Below, piece by piece: positions 1-11,092 of a stretch of DNA of 37,500 bases (the stretch's first letter is position 1; each line of letters begins with the position of its first letter). Below the pieces are notes generated by a model, which ran no database searches, was not told the origin of the DNA, and worked only from the letters and a program-made list of their open reading frames with translations. Source of the stretch: Chromera velia. Taxonomy: Eukaryota; Sar; Chromeraceae. The stretch is from contig JAHBMJ010000221.1 in NCBI GenBank assembly GCA_018398765.1, positions 1-37,500 of the forward strand. The letters are read 5' to 3'. A program made the position numbers and the translations under genes.

Positions 1-2583
1 CATCTGCTTCATCATCCACCGTTTCTTCATGTTCTCGTCAGGGCAGTTGTTAGGAGCATGGCCCATCGTTTTACACGATGGGCAGCCGTCCTTTTTCCGA
101 ATCCAAAGACAGGCCCCATGGCCTCCCCACTCTGCATATCTGTCCGGACAGTTGCATCTCAGGCACTGCCCATCGTGGTACCCGTGGGGAAGGCTCTTCC
201 TGCTGGTAGGATCCCAATACGCTTTGTCCCACAGAGACCCAAACTCTCCATCTCACTGACCGGGTTTGATTGGAGTTTCTCCAGGTCCCGCCATCGTCCC
301 GATGAACGCATCCGACCCGGATCTGTCCCGGTGTCGGACACCATATCGATCGAAAACGGGGTTCCTGTTGGGGCCCCTGGGGTTGACAACAGCCTGAGTG
401 GGAGGACGGTCCTTTCCTTCCACCCCCTTGTCATTGTATCTGCTGGAGGGAGCAGAGGAATTGGACCTAGGAGAGCGCCCCCGATTGGAGCTCCCCCCGC
501 CATCCCCTTTGCCAAAACCCCCTCCAGCACTGCCCTGCCTCCCACGATCAGAGTTGCCCCTGCCCTTCCCGCCAGAGTCAGGGGTCTTTCCTCCTGAGGG
601 TTTCCCTCCCTTTGCCTTGGAAGGGGACTTCCTCTACAGGACTCCTCCAGGCCCCGCGAACGCCACGAAAGGAACCTTCGGAATAATACCCCCCTGTGAG
701 GTACCCCCCGAGTCCCTCACATCGAAGGTTGCCGCCTTCTGTTCCCACTCTTTCTTCAAGTCCTCGATGAGAGCTCCCTTAACCAGGCCCCGGTCCCAGG
801 CATCACCGAGAGACTTGTTGAAGGTCTCCGCCTGGGCAGCGATGACGTAGATCTCCTTAATGATCTCCACTTCGCTAGTGAGGTCCACCGGGTTCTGCCT
901 CTCCTGCCACCTCATGATGAGGTCGTTCGGCAGGTATGCCGTCAGGAGCCCGAGCCTGTACTTCACGCCAAGCTCATGGACGATGTTCTCCTCAACCAGG
1001 TAGTTCAAGAGACGCTTGTGATGCGCCAGCAGCTCTGTGTAGGTACCAAACCGACAGGGCTTGCAGGCAATCCTCTCGTACTCCAGGACGAGAGCAGAGG
1101 TCGAGTACTGGATCGTCTTGAAAAAGTGCGCAAAGATCATCGCCACGACCTTATCTCGCATCTCCACAAAGGTCCTCGGGACCGATGTCAAGATCTCCTC
1201 CAGGGTGTAGGCGATGAGGGGATCCTCAGGGTCACACTTGGGCCTCCCCTGAGTTCCACTCGACTCCCTAACTCTCAGGAAAGAGAAGATGTCAGGAGCA
1301 CCCGGAGCCCCAACATCATCAGTATGCACCCCCCAACCTACAGACACTATCGCAGGTTCAGGGGGAGACACAACAGGATACACTCCCCCACCTATAAGGG
1401 GGGTCATCTGGAATACCGAAGGCAGGCGACCTTCAGCAGCACCCCCAGGGACACCCTTGGCCTGGGGAGGAGGAGAGAGCACGTCTATCTCCTTGCGGAG
1501 TTTGTCGGCTTGCTCGTTCAGAGCAAACCCATCAGACGCCAGCTGGTCAATATGACCTTGCAGAGTCGCTACCAGCGTATCCCTGTCAGCCTTCCCAGCG
1601 TCGAAGACCTCTTTATTCTCGGCTCAGGATGCCAGCTCTGATGCGTACGCCTCCTTCCCTTCAGACCCTTCAGGGAAATTGTCTCTCCTGGGTATGCCAC
1701 TCAGCACTTCATTCTCCTCCTTCTGGATCTCCAGAATTCGGAGCTTGTTAGCACCCCGTGCGGCGTCCAGACCCGATATCTGGGCCACGAGGTCCTCGTA
1801 CTGCTTCCTTTTCGTCTCCAGCAGGGTGGTGTCAGGTCGTACACCGACCACCTGCACCCCCCCACTAGAACTGCTGCTGCTACTGCTACGGCAGTCCTGC
1901 TTATCAGAGGCCGGACGCTGCTCACTGGACATGGGGACGGACATCTGACGGGAGGTATCTGATATCGCTCCTGTCTCCTCCTCCGTCTTCACTTTCATCT
2001 CTGTTGAAGCTCTTCCATAGAGCTCTCCACCTGAAGAAAACATAACAGGGCGAGACAGGGAGAGGGAGGAGGGTTCCTTCAGAGTCTGCAGGCAGAGGAT
2101 CTGTTCGTTCAGAGCCTTCAACTGGGGACCAAAGATTCTCTCCTTCTCTTGGCGTGAGAGAAGCTCCCTGATTTCCATGATCCTCGCCTTGCCCATTCTC
2201 AGAACATCGGTCCGCTGCAGCTATCTCTTTATCCACTTCGCATCGGGTGGAGAGACGGAGTCCATAACGTGCCTGTGAAAAATCTGGAGCTGCTCAGAGA
2301 CTTCCGAGCTGAGGTGGGGCACCCGTTCCACCACTTTCTCCAGCACTTCCACCTCAGTCCTTGCGATGTAGTGCTTAACGTTGACCCCCACCTTGTTCCT
2401 GTTGGTGAGGGTGAGCCCGCTGCACCACTCGTCTGAGTCCTCGAAAATGGTCACAGCATCTGCATATTGCCGTACCCACTCGATGATGTCCGCATTGTTC
2501 GTGAGGCCGAAGACGCCCACGGTCTTTGCCTCCATACCCTTGATCGCGACGCACCCATGGGGAGTGTCCTTCTTGGGACCCAT
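1..2583 (-). pseudogene. LTR-retrotransposon gag polyprotein, decayed, 3' end off window
   Basis: One reading frame runs from an ATG at 2583 down to base 1 (861 codons) with no frameshift, but is broken by TAG at 2221-2223, TGA at 1624-1626, TAG at 634-636 and TGA at 253-255. I checked the frame between the stops codon by codon from 2220 down to 1. Domains in order are an N-terminal region (starting MGPKKDTPHG), a charged coiled-coil-like stretch with a Ser run (about 1860-1900), a helical capsid-like block (about 840-1240, including FRFGTYTELLAHHKRLLNYL-type text), a Gly/Ser/Arg/Lys-rich basic linker (about 400-630), and Cys/His motifs. The last is a canonical CX2CX4HX4C zinc knuckle (CPSCKTMGHAPNNC) at about 34-85. 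A second Cys-rich segment (CLRCNCPDRY) precedes it at about 130-165. This layout is that of a retroelement Gag; protease and polymerase should lie left of the window. All four stops can be explained by single transitions (CAG to TAG, CGA to TGA). Family (Ty3 or Copia) cannot be decided without pol. Confidence 0.82.
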
Positions 2584-2652
2584 GGTAAATCACCTGCAGT
2601 AGGGAATCGGGAATACAACAAGGGGACTGTTGTCGAAATAACAACGGGAGAC

Positions 2653-2671
2653 TCCCTCAGTGACGGTGCCA
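2653..2671 (-). other. candidate tRNA primer-binding site of the retroelement
   Basis: On the minus strand, 70 bp upstream of the gag ATG, lies TGGCACCGTCACTGAGGGA. It starts with TGG, complementary to a tRNA CCA end, followed by C, which would pair with a G73 discriminator as in tRNA-Asp. It resembles the TGGCGCCGTTGCC-type sites of some Ty3/gypsy elements. The sequence immediately upstream does not end in the canonical CA of an LTR, so the assignment is tentative. Confidence 0.35.
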
Positions 2672-3040
2672 ATAAAAAGTAGAGTCTCACCTCTCTTAAG
2701 ATTCCTCCAGTGGAATCCTATGGGCCCTCCCGTGTCGATCCTCTAGCCTATCCAGAGGACTCCTCAAACTGTTATACTCCCGAATTCCTGGCCCTCTCCT
2801 AGTAGAGGATCACAGCGAATACGTTTCCGTGACGTACTCGTCTAGACTGATACAGATAATCTGAAATAAATATCTGATCAGTCTCTTCACCAAACAAAAA
2901 ATCTATGAACTCCCACAGTCTACAGTACGCTCCTGCTGGTGGCCTCGTGCATTATTTAGAGCACAAGAGAACCACAGAGAGACACAAGGCACAGTACAGA
3001 TCCTACACATGAAGTTCTGTCAATCCCTAGGTCACGTCTC
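2672..3040 (-). mobile_element. probable 5' LTR / leader of the retroelement
   Basis: The stretch upstream of the putative primer-binding site differs from the TGCATG- and CTGT-rich host DNA that begins near 3040. It has no ORF of note and is moderately AT-rich. No second LTR copy is inside the window, so neither end can be set by comparison; the right boundary is a guess from the composition change. Confidence 0.3.
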
Positions 3041-3913
3041 TCATTTAGACGGACGGTAACCGCTATGCATGTCTGTCTGACTGTCTGGAAATTAATTCGG
3101 GACCGGAATTAATTCTGAAGCCTCCGATGGCATAACCGCACCATTGGCCTATTTAAATCCCATATGAAGCCCCGGAGCACACACCACCACGGTGAGTGCC
3201 TCGGGTGTATTTCTAATGCCAAAGTGCATGCAGGCCATACCATGGAACTCACAACATGCATACCTCTGTCGCAGGCGCCCCGCTACCCCATGTGGACGGG
3301 CCGCTGCGTGCGCGTTGCTCCTTTCTCTGGCTCGGGGCGAAGGGACGAATGGAAATGCCGGAACCAGAATTCACCCTCCGCGAATCCGACTAGGAACGGG
3401 ACCGTCGTTTACTTTCACAAGAGATGACCAGAGACTGTATTCTTGCATGAGGGAGAAATTCCATGCATATATATGAAATTCCCGGCCCCGCGCGGAATTT
3501 GCGGTGGAAAGCGAAGGAGCCGCGAAATCTGTCATTGCATGGGCTGCCAATGCATGAGCGCACTGAAAAACCCCAAACTAGCTTCCGCGCGCAAGGCGCG
3601 CGAGCTGACTTTCATATGCATGAATACACGTACTGCATGCATGTTTTGTTCTTCTGCATGTGCATCATTTCCCTTATCTTGTCAGTGACAGTCAGTGCAT
3701 GACAGTCAGTCCTTCCTTTCTTTTCACGCATGCAATGACGTGCTTCTCCCCACAAGTGAACGTACAGCGGTTTTTTGCCTTACATGGTGGCGTAATTACA
3801 AGGTTTTGGGGAGCGAAGATGGGTGGAGAAAGAATCCATGCGCTGCTATCAGTCTGAATTAATTATTGAGTCTTCCACTCTGCCTTCCAGTTTGTTAGCT
3901 CGGTGCCCCCGTC
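3041..3913. promoter_or_regulatory. intergenic / promoter region of the membrane-protein gene
   Basis: About 870 bp without a credible gene. It contains a short palindrome at about 3091-3115 (ATTAATTC...GAATTAAT) and many TGCATG/GCATGC elements (for example 3225, 3461, 3537, 3550, 3618, 3636, 3697, 3729). A GCGCGC inverted pair lies at 3586-3603, 310-330 bp before the ATG at 3914. TGCATGC is a known binding core of some apicomplexan AP2 factors; a regulatory role here is inference. Confidence 0.4.
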
Positions 3914-5473
3914 ATGATGCTCAAGTGGCGATGGCGACGTTCCATTTCTCTTGCTCTCCACTACCTGATTGCTCTCGCCTCTTTGGGTAGGGCAGAAGAA
4001 GTTGATCTGCAACACGGGGGTGCACGTTTCAGCAAAGACAGTGACAGCAATGTAGACACACTGATTTTTCCAGATGCAGAAGATCGTCCCGTGGTCTGTG
4101 CCCGTTTGAGCCCGTCAGCTCACAACCTCGAGACAGACCTCCACCACGACGAGGGTGGGTTTCGAGGGAGTTTGATTTTGAAGTGCGGAGTTCATGAGGA
4201 CTACAGGGATGCTGCAGATCTGGTCTTTGCAGATACAGCAGAGACCCCCGTCAACACCGTGTGGGGGGATGCGCGTGTGTATCTCTCCCTCCAAGACTGG
4301 GACCCAGACACCAGCCTGTTGAGACTGAACTACTACACAGAGCTGACAGCACCCGCCAAGGGTCTAGACGCAGCGGACCCTTCCACAATCTCCTGGAGCC
4401 CCGAGGCCGTAAATGTCGGCCTCCAGGCAAACATCACGGGGATAGATGAAGAGGAGGGGGGGGTGTCTGTGAAGGAAACAATCGTGGACGTCAGATTGAC
4501 TTTGAGAGCGATTCACCCCACTCGGAGGTGCACTTTGGTGGAGGATTCAGACGTTCCTCTTCCGAAAGTGGAGGGGGTGAGGGAGTACACTCAGAAGGTT
4601 TTTTTTCGGTTTAGCCACCTGTGCAGAGGTCTGGAGGCCAGTGACGCCTGGTCCCTCAGCAATTGGCGTTGCTATTCTCGTCACTCGAGTGAGATGAGAC
4701 TAGAAAAACTGGCATTTGGTCTCAGCACCTTGTCTGCCTCTGCATTCTCTGTAGCGGGTGATAGCGCTCTGCTGAGTCCTGCAGAGACAGAACAGAGCGA
4801 GAGGGGGGGGGAGCCTCCAAGCGAGTTGGAGGGGGGAACAGTAGCGGCCCGGTTCCTCTCTCGTGACGTTATTCAGAATAGTAACAGTAGAACGTCCAGA
4901 GCCGAAGGAACCACAGCGCAAACATCGTCGTCGGCATTCCCCCGCCGTCATGCGATGAAGTGGTCCGGCAATCTGTACTTCGGTGCATCGAACAAAGCAG
5001 ACCGAGACCTCTCGTCCCTCGTTGTGACGGTGGATGAGACTGTATCGGTAGTCATGCCATTCGCCCTCCCTCACTCAGAAGACTTCAGAAGAACCGAGAA
5101 GGAGGCGGGAGTAACTCGGGGGTTGTTCGTTGCACAGAGCGTGTTGACAGATGCATCGGGATTGAGGGGGGAACGTTTGTTGACTTTCAAATCAGCCGCC
5201 GAGGGGACTTCAGACAGTTCTTCTTCTGCTGAGGGGGGGGGTGTCGCAGGAAGTCCCTTCAAGGACGATTCAGACGCCGTCCCTGTTCTCTCCCCCGCCA
5301 TGCAGCTGGCAATTCTGGGCGGCTTTGGGGCTCTGATTGCCCTCTTCGCTCTGTGCTGCTGCTGCTATCTGTGCCACACGTCCTCTCGTCGAGCGGCACG
5401 CGTCTCTCCCCCCCCTCCTTCATCTCAATTCCTATCGGGGGATAGAGGTGCAGACAGAAGACCGCTCACTTGA
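3914..5473 (+). CDS. single-pass type I membrane protein, unknown function
   Basis: A 519-residue ORF in one exon, ATG at 3914, TGA at 5471-5473. The N-terminus is a classical signal peptide: basic MMLKWRWRRS, then a hydrophobic core (SLALHYLIALASL), with likely cleavage after GRA (about residue 27). The ectodomain has few cysteines (contexts VVCARL, LKCGVH, RRCTL, HLCRG, WRCYS), one NIT glycosylation sequon near residue 176, and a Ser/Glu/Gly-rich low-complexity stretch. A single hydrophobic segment near residues 460-485 (AILGGFGALIALFALCCCCYL) is followed by a basic and then Pro/Ser-rich cytoplasmic tail of about 30 residues. The tetra-Cys at the membrane exit could be palmitoylated. I do not recognise a family. 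The topology supports a cell-surface or endomembrane protein. The TGCATG-rich region upstream is probably its promoter. Confidence 0.8.
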   Translation: MMLKWRWRRSISLALHYLIALASLGRAEEVDLQHGGARFSKDSDSNVDTLIFPDAEDRPVVCARLSPSAHNLETDLHHDEGGFRGSLILKCGVHEDYRDAADLVFADTAETPVNTVWGDARVYLSLQDWDPDTSLLRLNYYTELTAPAKGLDAADPSTISWSPEAVNVGLQANITGIDEEEGGVSVKETIVDVRLTLRAIHPTRRCTLVEDSDVPLPKVEGVREYTQKVFFRFSHLCRGLEASDAWSLSNWRCYSRHSSEMRLEKLAFGLSTLSASAFSVAGDSALLSPAETEQSERGGEPPSELEGGTVAARFLSRDVIQNSNSRTSRAEGTTAQTSSSAFPRRHAMKWSGNLYFGASNKADRDLSSLVVTVDETVSVVMPFALPHSEDFRRTEKEAGVTRGLFVAQSVLTDASGLRGERLLTFKSAAEGTSDSSSSAEGGGVAGSPFKDDSDAVPVLSPAMQLAILGGFGALIALFALCCCCYLCHTSSRRAARVSPPPPSSQFLSGDRGADRRPLT

Positions 5474-7219
5474 AGAAACAAGGTCAGCGGCAAGCAGGTC
5501 TGTCTTCGAAAATAGAGTGCAATATGCAGGAGCGTGGGTGCTTTCTATCGGTCATGCGTGAATGTCTCGCAGATACATTCTTGATTCTATCGATTTTCTG
5601 GCTATTCTGCCTTTCGTTTGCTTGGACCTTTCTGCTGGACTTGCACCTTCTTTGTGTTTTTTTCTGGTCTGGTCCTTTCCTTCTTCCTTTCTGCTGGACT
5701 TGCACCTTCTTTGTGTTTTTTTCTGGTCTGGTCCTTTCCTTCTTCCTTTCTGCTGGACCCTGCATGCTTCTCCAACGGCTGACTTTCGTATCTTTGTGGT
5801 GCACGCCTTTGAACGCGTGTGCTTTTCTTTCTGTCTCTTCGCGGGCTCGTCGGGGCTCCTCTCCCTTCCTTCCTTCCTTCCTTCCTTCCTTGCTCATTTT
5901 CTACTGCAGGGCCATGATCTTCTGTGTTCCCATCCAATTTTTATGCGGCGGTGGAGTGGTACGGTCAGAGGGATGAGGCGGCACATCCCAAGTGCAACTT
6001 CTCAATTTAATTCGGGAGGGCCGGGGCATCTGACCGCGTGGCTGCCCTGCCTGCCGTGCATGGGTCTGTGGGAGGGAGTCACGTTGGATGGGTGGCATGA
6101 GCGCGGGCAGAAAGGATCGAAGGAAGTGCATCGTAGGGAAAGAGCGAAGGGGCGATCTGCCTCTGACTCAATTAACTCCCTACCCTGCATGCGGGGTTGG
6201 TTGCACTCTCAGGTTCGCACTCAAACGATTTTGATCAAAGGGACTGGGGAGGAGGGCGTAAAAGAAAAGTCTGTCGGGGCCGGGGGCACTTATGCATTAA
6301 TTCCTGGATGAATTCACGCATGCATAAATAAATGGACGGAGAGAGCGTCTCGATCATTTGAGACATCGGACCTTTTTTTGTGCCGTGAGTGCATGAGCCC
6401 AGTGGATCTGCCGGTCCGTCTGTCTGTGATTCTGTCTCTGTGTCTGTCTCTAACGTCAAATTATATTTGCGTGGGGAAAGAGTCTTGGATCACAGGAAGC
6501 GTGAAAGAGGTCATCGTTAAGTTCATGAAGACGGGACAGACACGCGGACAGACAAGTCGAGTGGATTTAGGGGGAAGGAGTTGGAGTCTCAATCAAGGAA
6601 GCGCCACTTTAAATTAAGAGAGAAGGGCTATATGCAAATCATTCTTTTGCTTCGACCTCCATCTTTGACTTTTTCAGAGCCATTCCGTCAGCTTGAAGTC
6701 CTTGCGGTCGATGAGGAATCGACTTGGGGGGCAGGGGGAAAATGAAATTAAATTCTGACATGCACCCGCCTGAAGAAACAGAGCGGAATTTGATACGAGT
6801 GGGGGTAAGAAGGGAGCAACTTGCTCCAGCTCACCGTGACACCTTGAACCAACCAATCGTTTAATTCAATATTTCAATCACTCCATGACACGACATCCTT
6901 GTCGCAGACTCAGAGTGCAGGACAGGCAGTGCGTGAACAAAACACGCGGGCCTTTCTCAGCTTGAATCTCAAGTTGTTCCTAAAAAACGCACTTTGTCAA
7001 ACTGTCATTTTGATGCACTCCTTTGTTCCTGTCGTTGAGACTGTCGAGTAATCTAGGATACAAATTATCTAGCAAATTATATGATGCAATAAATTTCATT
7101 TGTCACATTTAATTTAGAATAAGCATATTTTTTAGCATATTTTGAATGAATTAATACAAACAATCATACAATTAAACCGAGGGATCTTTTTAAAAAGCTA
7201 ATTGATTTCAATTTAATAA
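5474..7219. other. intergenic region, no gene seen
   Basis: About 1.75 kb. The first part (5560-5890) is pyrimidine-rich on the plus strand and holds a 59-bp tandem repeat and a TTCC run at about 5867-5890. The middle is mixed, with CTGT repeats near 6416-6450. From about 6870 it becomes AT-rich up to the hAT element. No ORF shows protein-like conservation. Confidence 0.6.
5631..5758. repeat. 59-bp tandem repeat, about 2.2 copies
   Basis: The unit beginning TCTGCTGGACTTGCACCTTC at 5631 is repeated without change at 5690, and its first 10 bases begin again at 5749. The copies are perfect, so the duplication is recent. It sits within 300 bp downstream of the membrane-protein stop codon and may be in its 3' UTR. 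Confidence 0.9.
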
Positions 7220-7227
7220 TATATCAT
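7220..7227. repeat. left target-site duplication of the hAT element
   Basis: TATATCAT directly abuts the left terminal inverted repeat. It differs at one position from the right copy. Confidence 0.75.
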
Positions 7228-8599
7228 TAGGGATAGCTATTGTATCGATATTGTATCGTATCGTATCGGTATCGGTATCGAAATATCGACTATCGGTTCT
7301 TTCTCGAGCGGCCGAGTATCGGTTAGTATCGGCCTGCTTAGAGCTTGTGAAGGACTAGCTGGGCTAATATGTGGTAAGGCGCGCGCCGGGCCGGGCCTCG
7401 GAGCCCGAAGACCGTGGGCGCGGCCGGGCCTAGTAATACGTATACCATCCCTAACCGGCTCCATGCATGGATGAATGCTATATACTTGCACTGAATATAT
7501 TCAGCCTCAGAACAGCCCGGCTTAGCTTCAAGACAAGACTGCATGTACACTGTATCCGATCTAACAGAGCTTCATCATTTCTGTTTCTTGAACAAAACCG
7601 CTTCTAGACAATCAAAGCATCATAATAGCCAGAAAGGGAAAAAACAAGCTAAGGTGTGGGCATATTATTAACGTTAGGTGGATAGAAATTTCGTCTCCTC
7701 AGCATGCAGAGTTGCTTAACCGGTTGTTGCCCTGTCGGAGTTGGTTCACTGGCCAACATCTAAACAGCCTAAGGACAGTAGTCTAAAAATCGTCTCTCAA
7801 CCACCACGTCGCTCAAGAGAGTCCAACCTGAGCTGCTTGCTGTGTAGCCTATGTTTTCTTTCTTTTTTGTGCTACAAATCTACACGTTTCCTTCATGAGT
7901 GCAGAATAGCATGTGGATGTCTGCGTTTTACTGTAAATTTTGTATATATGCATTTACTTACATTTGGGTGATTTTGGCGCACACATCAGAATAGAATCGA
8001 GTCTAACAGTTTACGTCTGGCATGAGATTTCCAGGAATGATGTGTTGATGAAGTTATTCTCAACCTTATAATGTGTTGCATGACTCTCTTTAAGGGGGGC
8101 ATTGACTTAAAGTTTGTTCCTAGCATCTGGCCTATACATCTTTCATCTCTTCCTTCTGTCCTGGTTACTGCTCTCGCTACTAGCTCTCTCTCTCATGCGA
8201 CCTCATACTTGACGCTCCTCCATCTGAATGCCTTCTTCGGCATTTGCTATTTACTTCCTACCCCTCAGTCATAACCAGTGCACTGCCTACTCCTCCTTCC
8301 TCCCAGCCCTCTCCTTGCTCTCTTTAAGGGAGGGGTTAGGGGGGCGAAGCCGCCCTTATAGTTTGGCCTTTTAAACGTTTTGGAGCCCATTTTCTAAGTA
8401 AAGTTGACTCTTTAAAAACATGAGATTTTTATAAAAAGTTTACAGTTTTACGAATGATACCGTTTGCACTAGGTTTTAGCCTTGTACGCAAAAAAAAATA
8501 TGTCAGTATCGAAATTATCGACGATACCCCCTTTTTTTGGAACCTTAAATTCCGATACGATACCGATTCGATACCGATACGATACGATAGCTATCCCTG
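7228..8599. mobile_element. hAT-like non-autonomous DNA transposon, 1372 bp
   Basis: The left end reads TAGGGATAGCTATTGTATCG (7228-7247); the right end, reverse-complemented, reads CAGGGATAGCTATCGTATCG (8599-8580). That is 18 of 20 matches. The flanks are 8-bp near-identical target duplications: TATATCAT (7220-7227) and TATATTAT (8600-8607), 7 of 8. An 8-bp duplication and C/TAGGG termini are hallmarks of the hAT superfamily. Inside both ends lie multiple copies of GTATCG (7241-7285 and, inverted, 8553-8589), as expected of subterminal transposase-binding repeats. The interior has no transposase-like ORF. It holds a GC-rich island (about 7378-7435) and is otherwise AT-rich, so the element would depend on a transposase encoded elsewhere. 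Confidence 0.85.
7378..7435. other. GC-rich island inside the hAT element
   Basis: A run of GGCGCGCGCC, GGGCCGGGCC and GCGGCCGGGCC blocks with partial self-complementarity lies in otherwise AT-rich DNA. It could fold into a strong hairpin. I know of no function for it. Confidence 0.6.
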
Positions 8600-8607
8600 T
8601 ATATTAT
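8600..8607. repeat. right target-site duplication of the hAT element
   Basis: TATATTAT directly follows the right terminal inverted repeat (...GCTATCCCTG). The single mismatch to the left copy is a C/T transition. Confidence 0.75.
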
Positions 8608-10625
8608 CTAGTATCATCATCATTGATCCTGTACCTAGTCCTACACAACGATTATTATCATTGACTCTTTAGTCTGTATAAACATCATTATGTTATTATA
8701 TACTAGCCATTATATGATCACCAACAGGCACTGTCCGCATCGCCCTGTATCTAACTTTGTATATATGAGATAATATATGAAATAAAAGCTCGATGTCTAC
8801 GTCGCCTAGTAGTGTCTAGCGTTTTTAATCTAGCTATACTGTTTTTTGTTGCCTTAAATATTAGATAAAATGCGTTTTGTACAGTTATAGAGTCCAATGA
8901 CAACTAGACGGAACAAAAGGATGAAAGCTAGGAACTTGAACGAAATATCATTCTGATTGATCGAACTTAACAGGGCCTTAAATAGGCGAAACGAATTGGC
9001 ATGCGATCTTTACTGTTGACAGTGTCTTGCGTATTGAACATGCAGGCACTGCCTCAGTCTGCCTGACAGTCTGGGACAGGCAATATGAGAGCAAGACTTT
9101 GTTGGATCCTCTCAAAAAGAACAAAAGACCGCGCGCTTTCCGCAGGCACTATAGGCGTGCCAGACGATAATACAGAACGCACGAAGGCAAAACCTGCGAG
9201 CATGGACAAACCGTGTCATGCAGATCTGCTGGTACAAAACAAAACACGACAAGGCACGAACGGCCGGATCGAAGGAAGAATCTTCAAAAAATAGCAGAAC
9301 GGAGGACCCCGGCCTCTTTCCTTCCTCCCAGTCAGCCTGCCTGCCGTTAAGAGGTGCAATTTGAACAGATCAACACACGATTGAAAGACTTATTGCAAAG
9401 TGGATCGATGGATTAAAAAAACCGAAATTTTAGAACATCCATCAACGAGCCAGCCGGAGGGGTACTTTGCAAGTCTGCACGTGACAGTATCAACTAACCA
9501 GCAAAATGAACGTGCCGTCAAAACCTTGCATGCCTTCATGGACGCATACAAAAATACCCCCAGCGCATGGAAGCCTCCCTTCCTTCCTTTTTCTCTCCCG
9601 TGAGATCCTATTGGTCTGCATGTCGGTGGGTGGAAACGGAATTCAACTGGGAACGTGTCAGAGGTGCATGTGCCACGTCAATCACCAGGCCATCTGCCTA
9701 CTCGTCTTCAAATCCACTCCCTGTACGTGCTCGTCCTCTGAGAGCACGGAATCACCCCCCTCCCTTCATTCCCATCAAATGCCTGCCTGCCTGTGCATGA
9801 GCATCCATCAGACTGCCTTGGCCTTTTGACAAGAGGATTGAAGGAAGGAAGGAAGGAAATGAGGAGAAGAGGTGAAAACAACAACGTGCGTGTGAGTGTG
9901 TTTGTACTCCTCCACTTCTCTCCGACTCCCTGCCCCCCTCCTTCCTCTGCCCCCTCCCATGTTCATGCACTCAGTCAGACAGACAAAAGAGAAAGACGAA
10001 GTGTCTGTCCAAAATACAATTGTCTTTTTTTTTCAATCAATCATCAACGGACTCAAAACCGGTGAGAGAGTGAGTGAGTCACTAAAGACCTCACCAACCA
10101 AGCTTTTCCTCGTAACCTTCTACCTCCATAGTTCCACCACCCACCCACCCACCCAATCATCATCGGATGCCTACCTGATTTCAGAAAGCCACTCACACAC
10201 AGACAAACAGACAGTTGAGCAAACTGGACGCAACCAACAGGGGTGCACACCTCCCTGCGCCATCTCTTTGATTTTCCTTTCTTTTCCGCTTTCAGCCTAA
10301 GTCAACAAAACGAAAGAATTTGATGCCGACCGAACCATGGCTTGAATTACATTGAATTCCCCCCATGCACTTGAATTCTTTCGTGTCTCGTCTTGCCTGC
10401 CTTTTGAATTCATTCCAATTGAATTGACGCACGCCTTCCTGACTGGACTGCCTGGAGATGCATCGCTGTCTAATCAAGCGACGTGAGGTGAGCGGGCTGA
10501 GGTGTTCCTCTTTTTCCTCGAACGACCTTCTGACCGACCGGACGGTCGAGAAAGAGCGGGAGGGAGGGAGGGAGGATGCACGCTGTCTGTCGGCACTCTG
10601 ATGACTGACTCACCGATTGTCTGTG

Positions 10626-10672
<47 letters not shown>
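10626..10672. repeat. (CT)n-(GT)n microsatellite
   Basis: About 10 CT units pass directly into about 14 GT units. Confidence 0.95.
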
Positions 10673-10675
<3 letters not shown>

Positions 10676-10945
10676 ATGAGTCAGAACAAGCAGACCCTCA
10701 GTGGATTATTTCTTGTCCGCTTTTCAGGTAGCCAGGCACATTCAGTTAGGGATGGATGGACGGAGTTTGCTGATCAAAACTGAATGTGCAGTGATGGGCA
10801 CGCTTCCTTTGCCTTTACTTCTTTGTCCTTTTCCCTCCAAGCCGTCCCATCCAATGCATCCGTGGGAGGGAGCGTGCGGTGCTGTCCAACCTGCCTGCCT
10901 GCCTGAGAGAGAGGGCGTGTGAGTGAGTGAGTGAACGGGTGTGCA

Positions 10946-10971
10946 CGCATGCTGCATGCATGCATGCATGT
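10946..10971. repeat. GCAT palindromic repeat cluster
   Basis: Tandem GCATGC/TGCATGCA units; self-complementary on both strands. Confidence 0.85.
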
Positions 10972-11062
10972 GTGTACAGTATCGTATTTGAGTGTCAAAA
11001 TGGCGAAAGAAAATGAATGCAGCGCTGCTGCGTGAGTGAAAGGGGAAGACGGGCGGGGACAT

Positions 11063-11092
11063 AAAGAAAAAAAGAAAGAAAGAAAGAAAGAA
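11063..11092. repeat. (AAAG)n microsatellite
   Basis: Tandem AAAG units in intergenic DNA. Confidence 0.9.

Noticed and set aside
398..1641. Plus-strand ORFs opposite the gag frame (150, 221 residues)
   Set aside because: Antisense shadows of the GC-rich gag sequence with Pro/Ser-biased composition.
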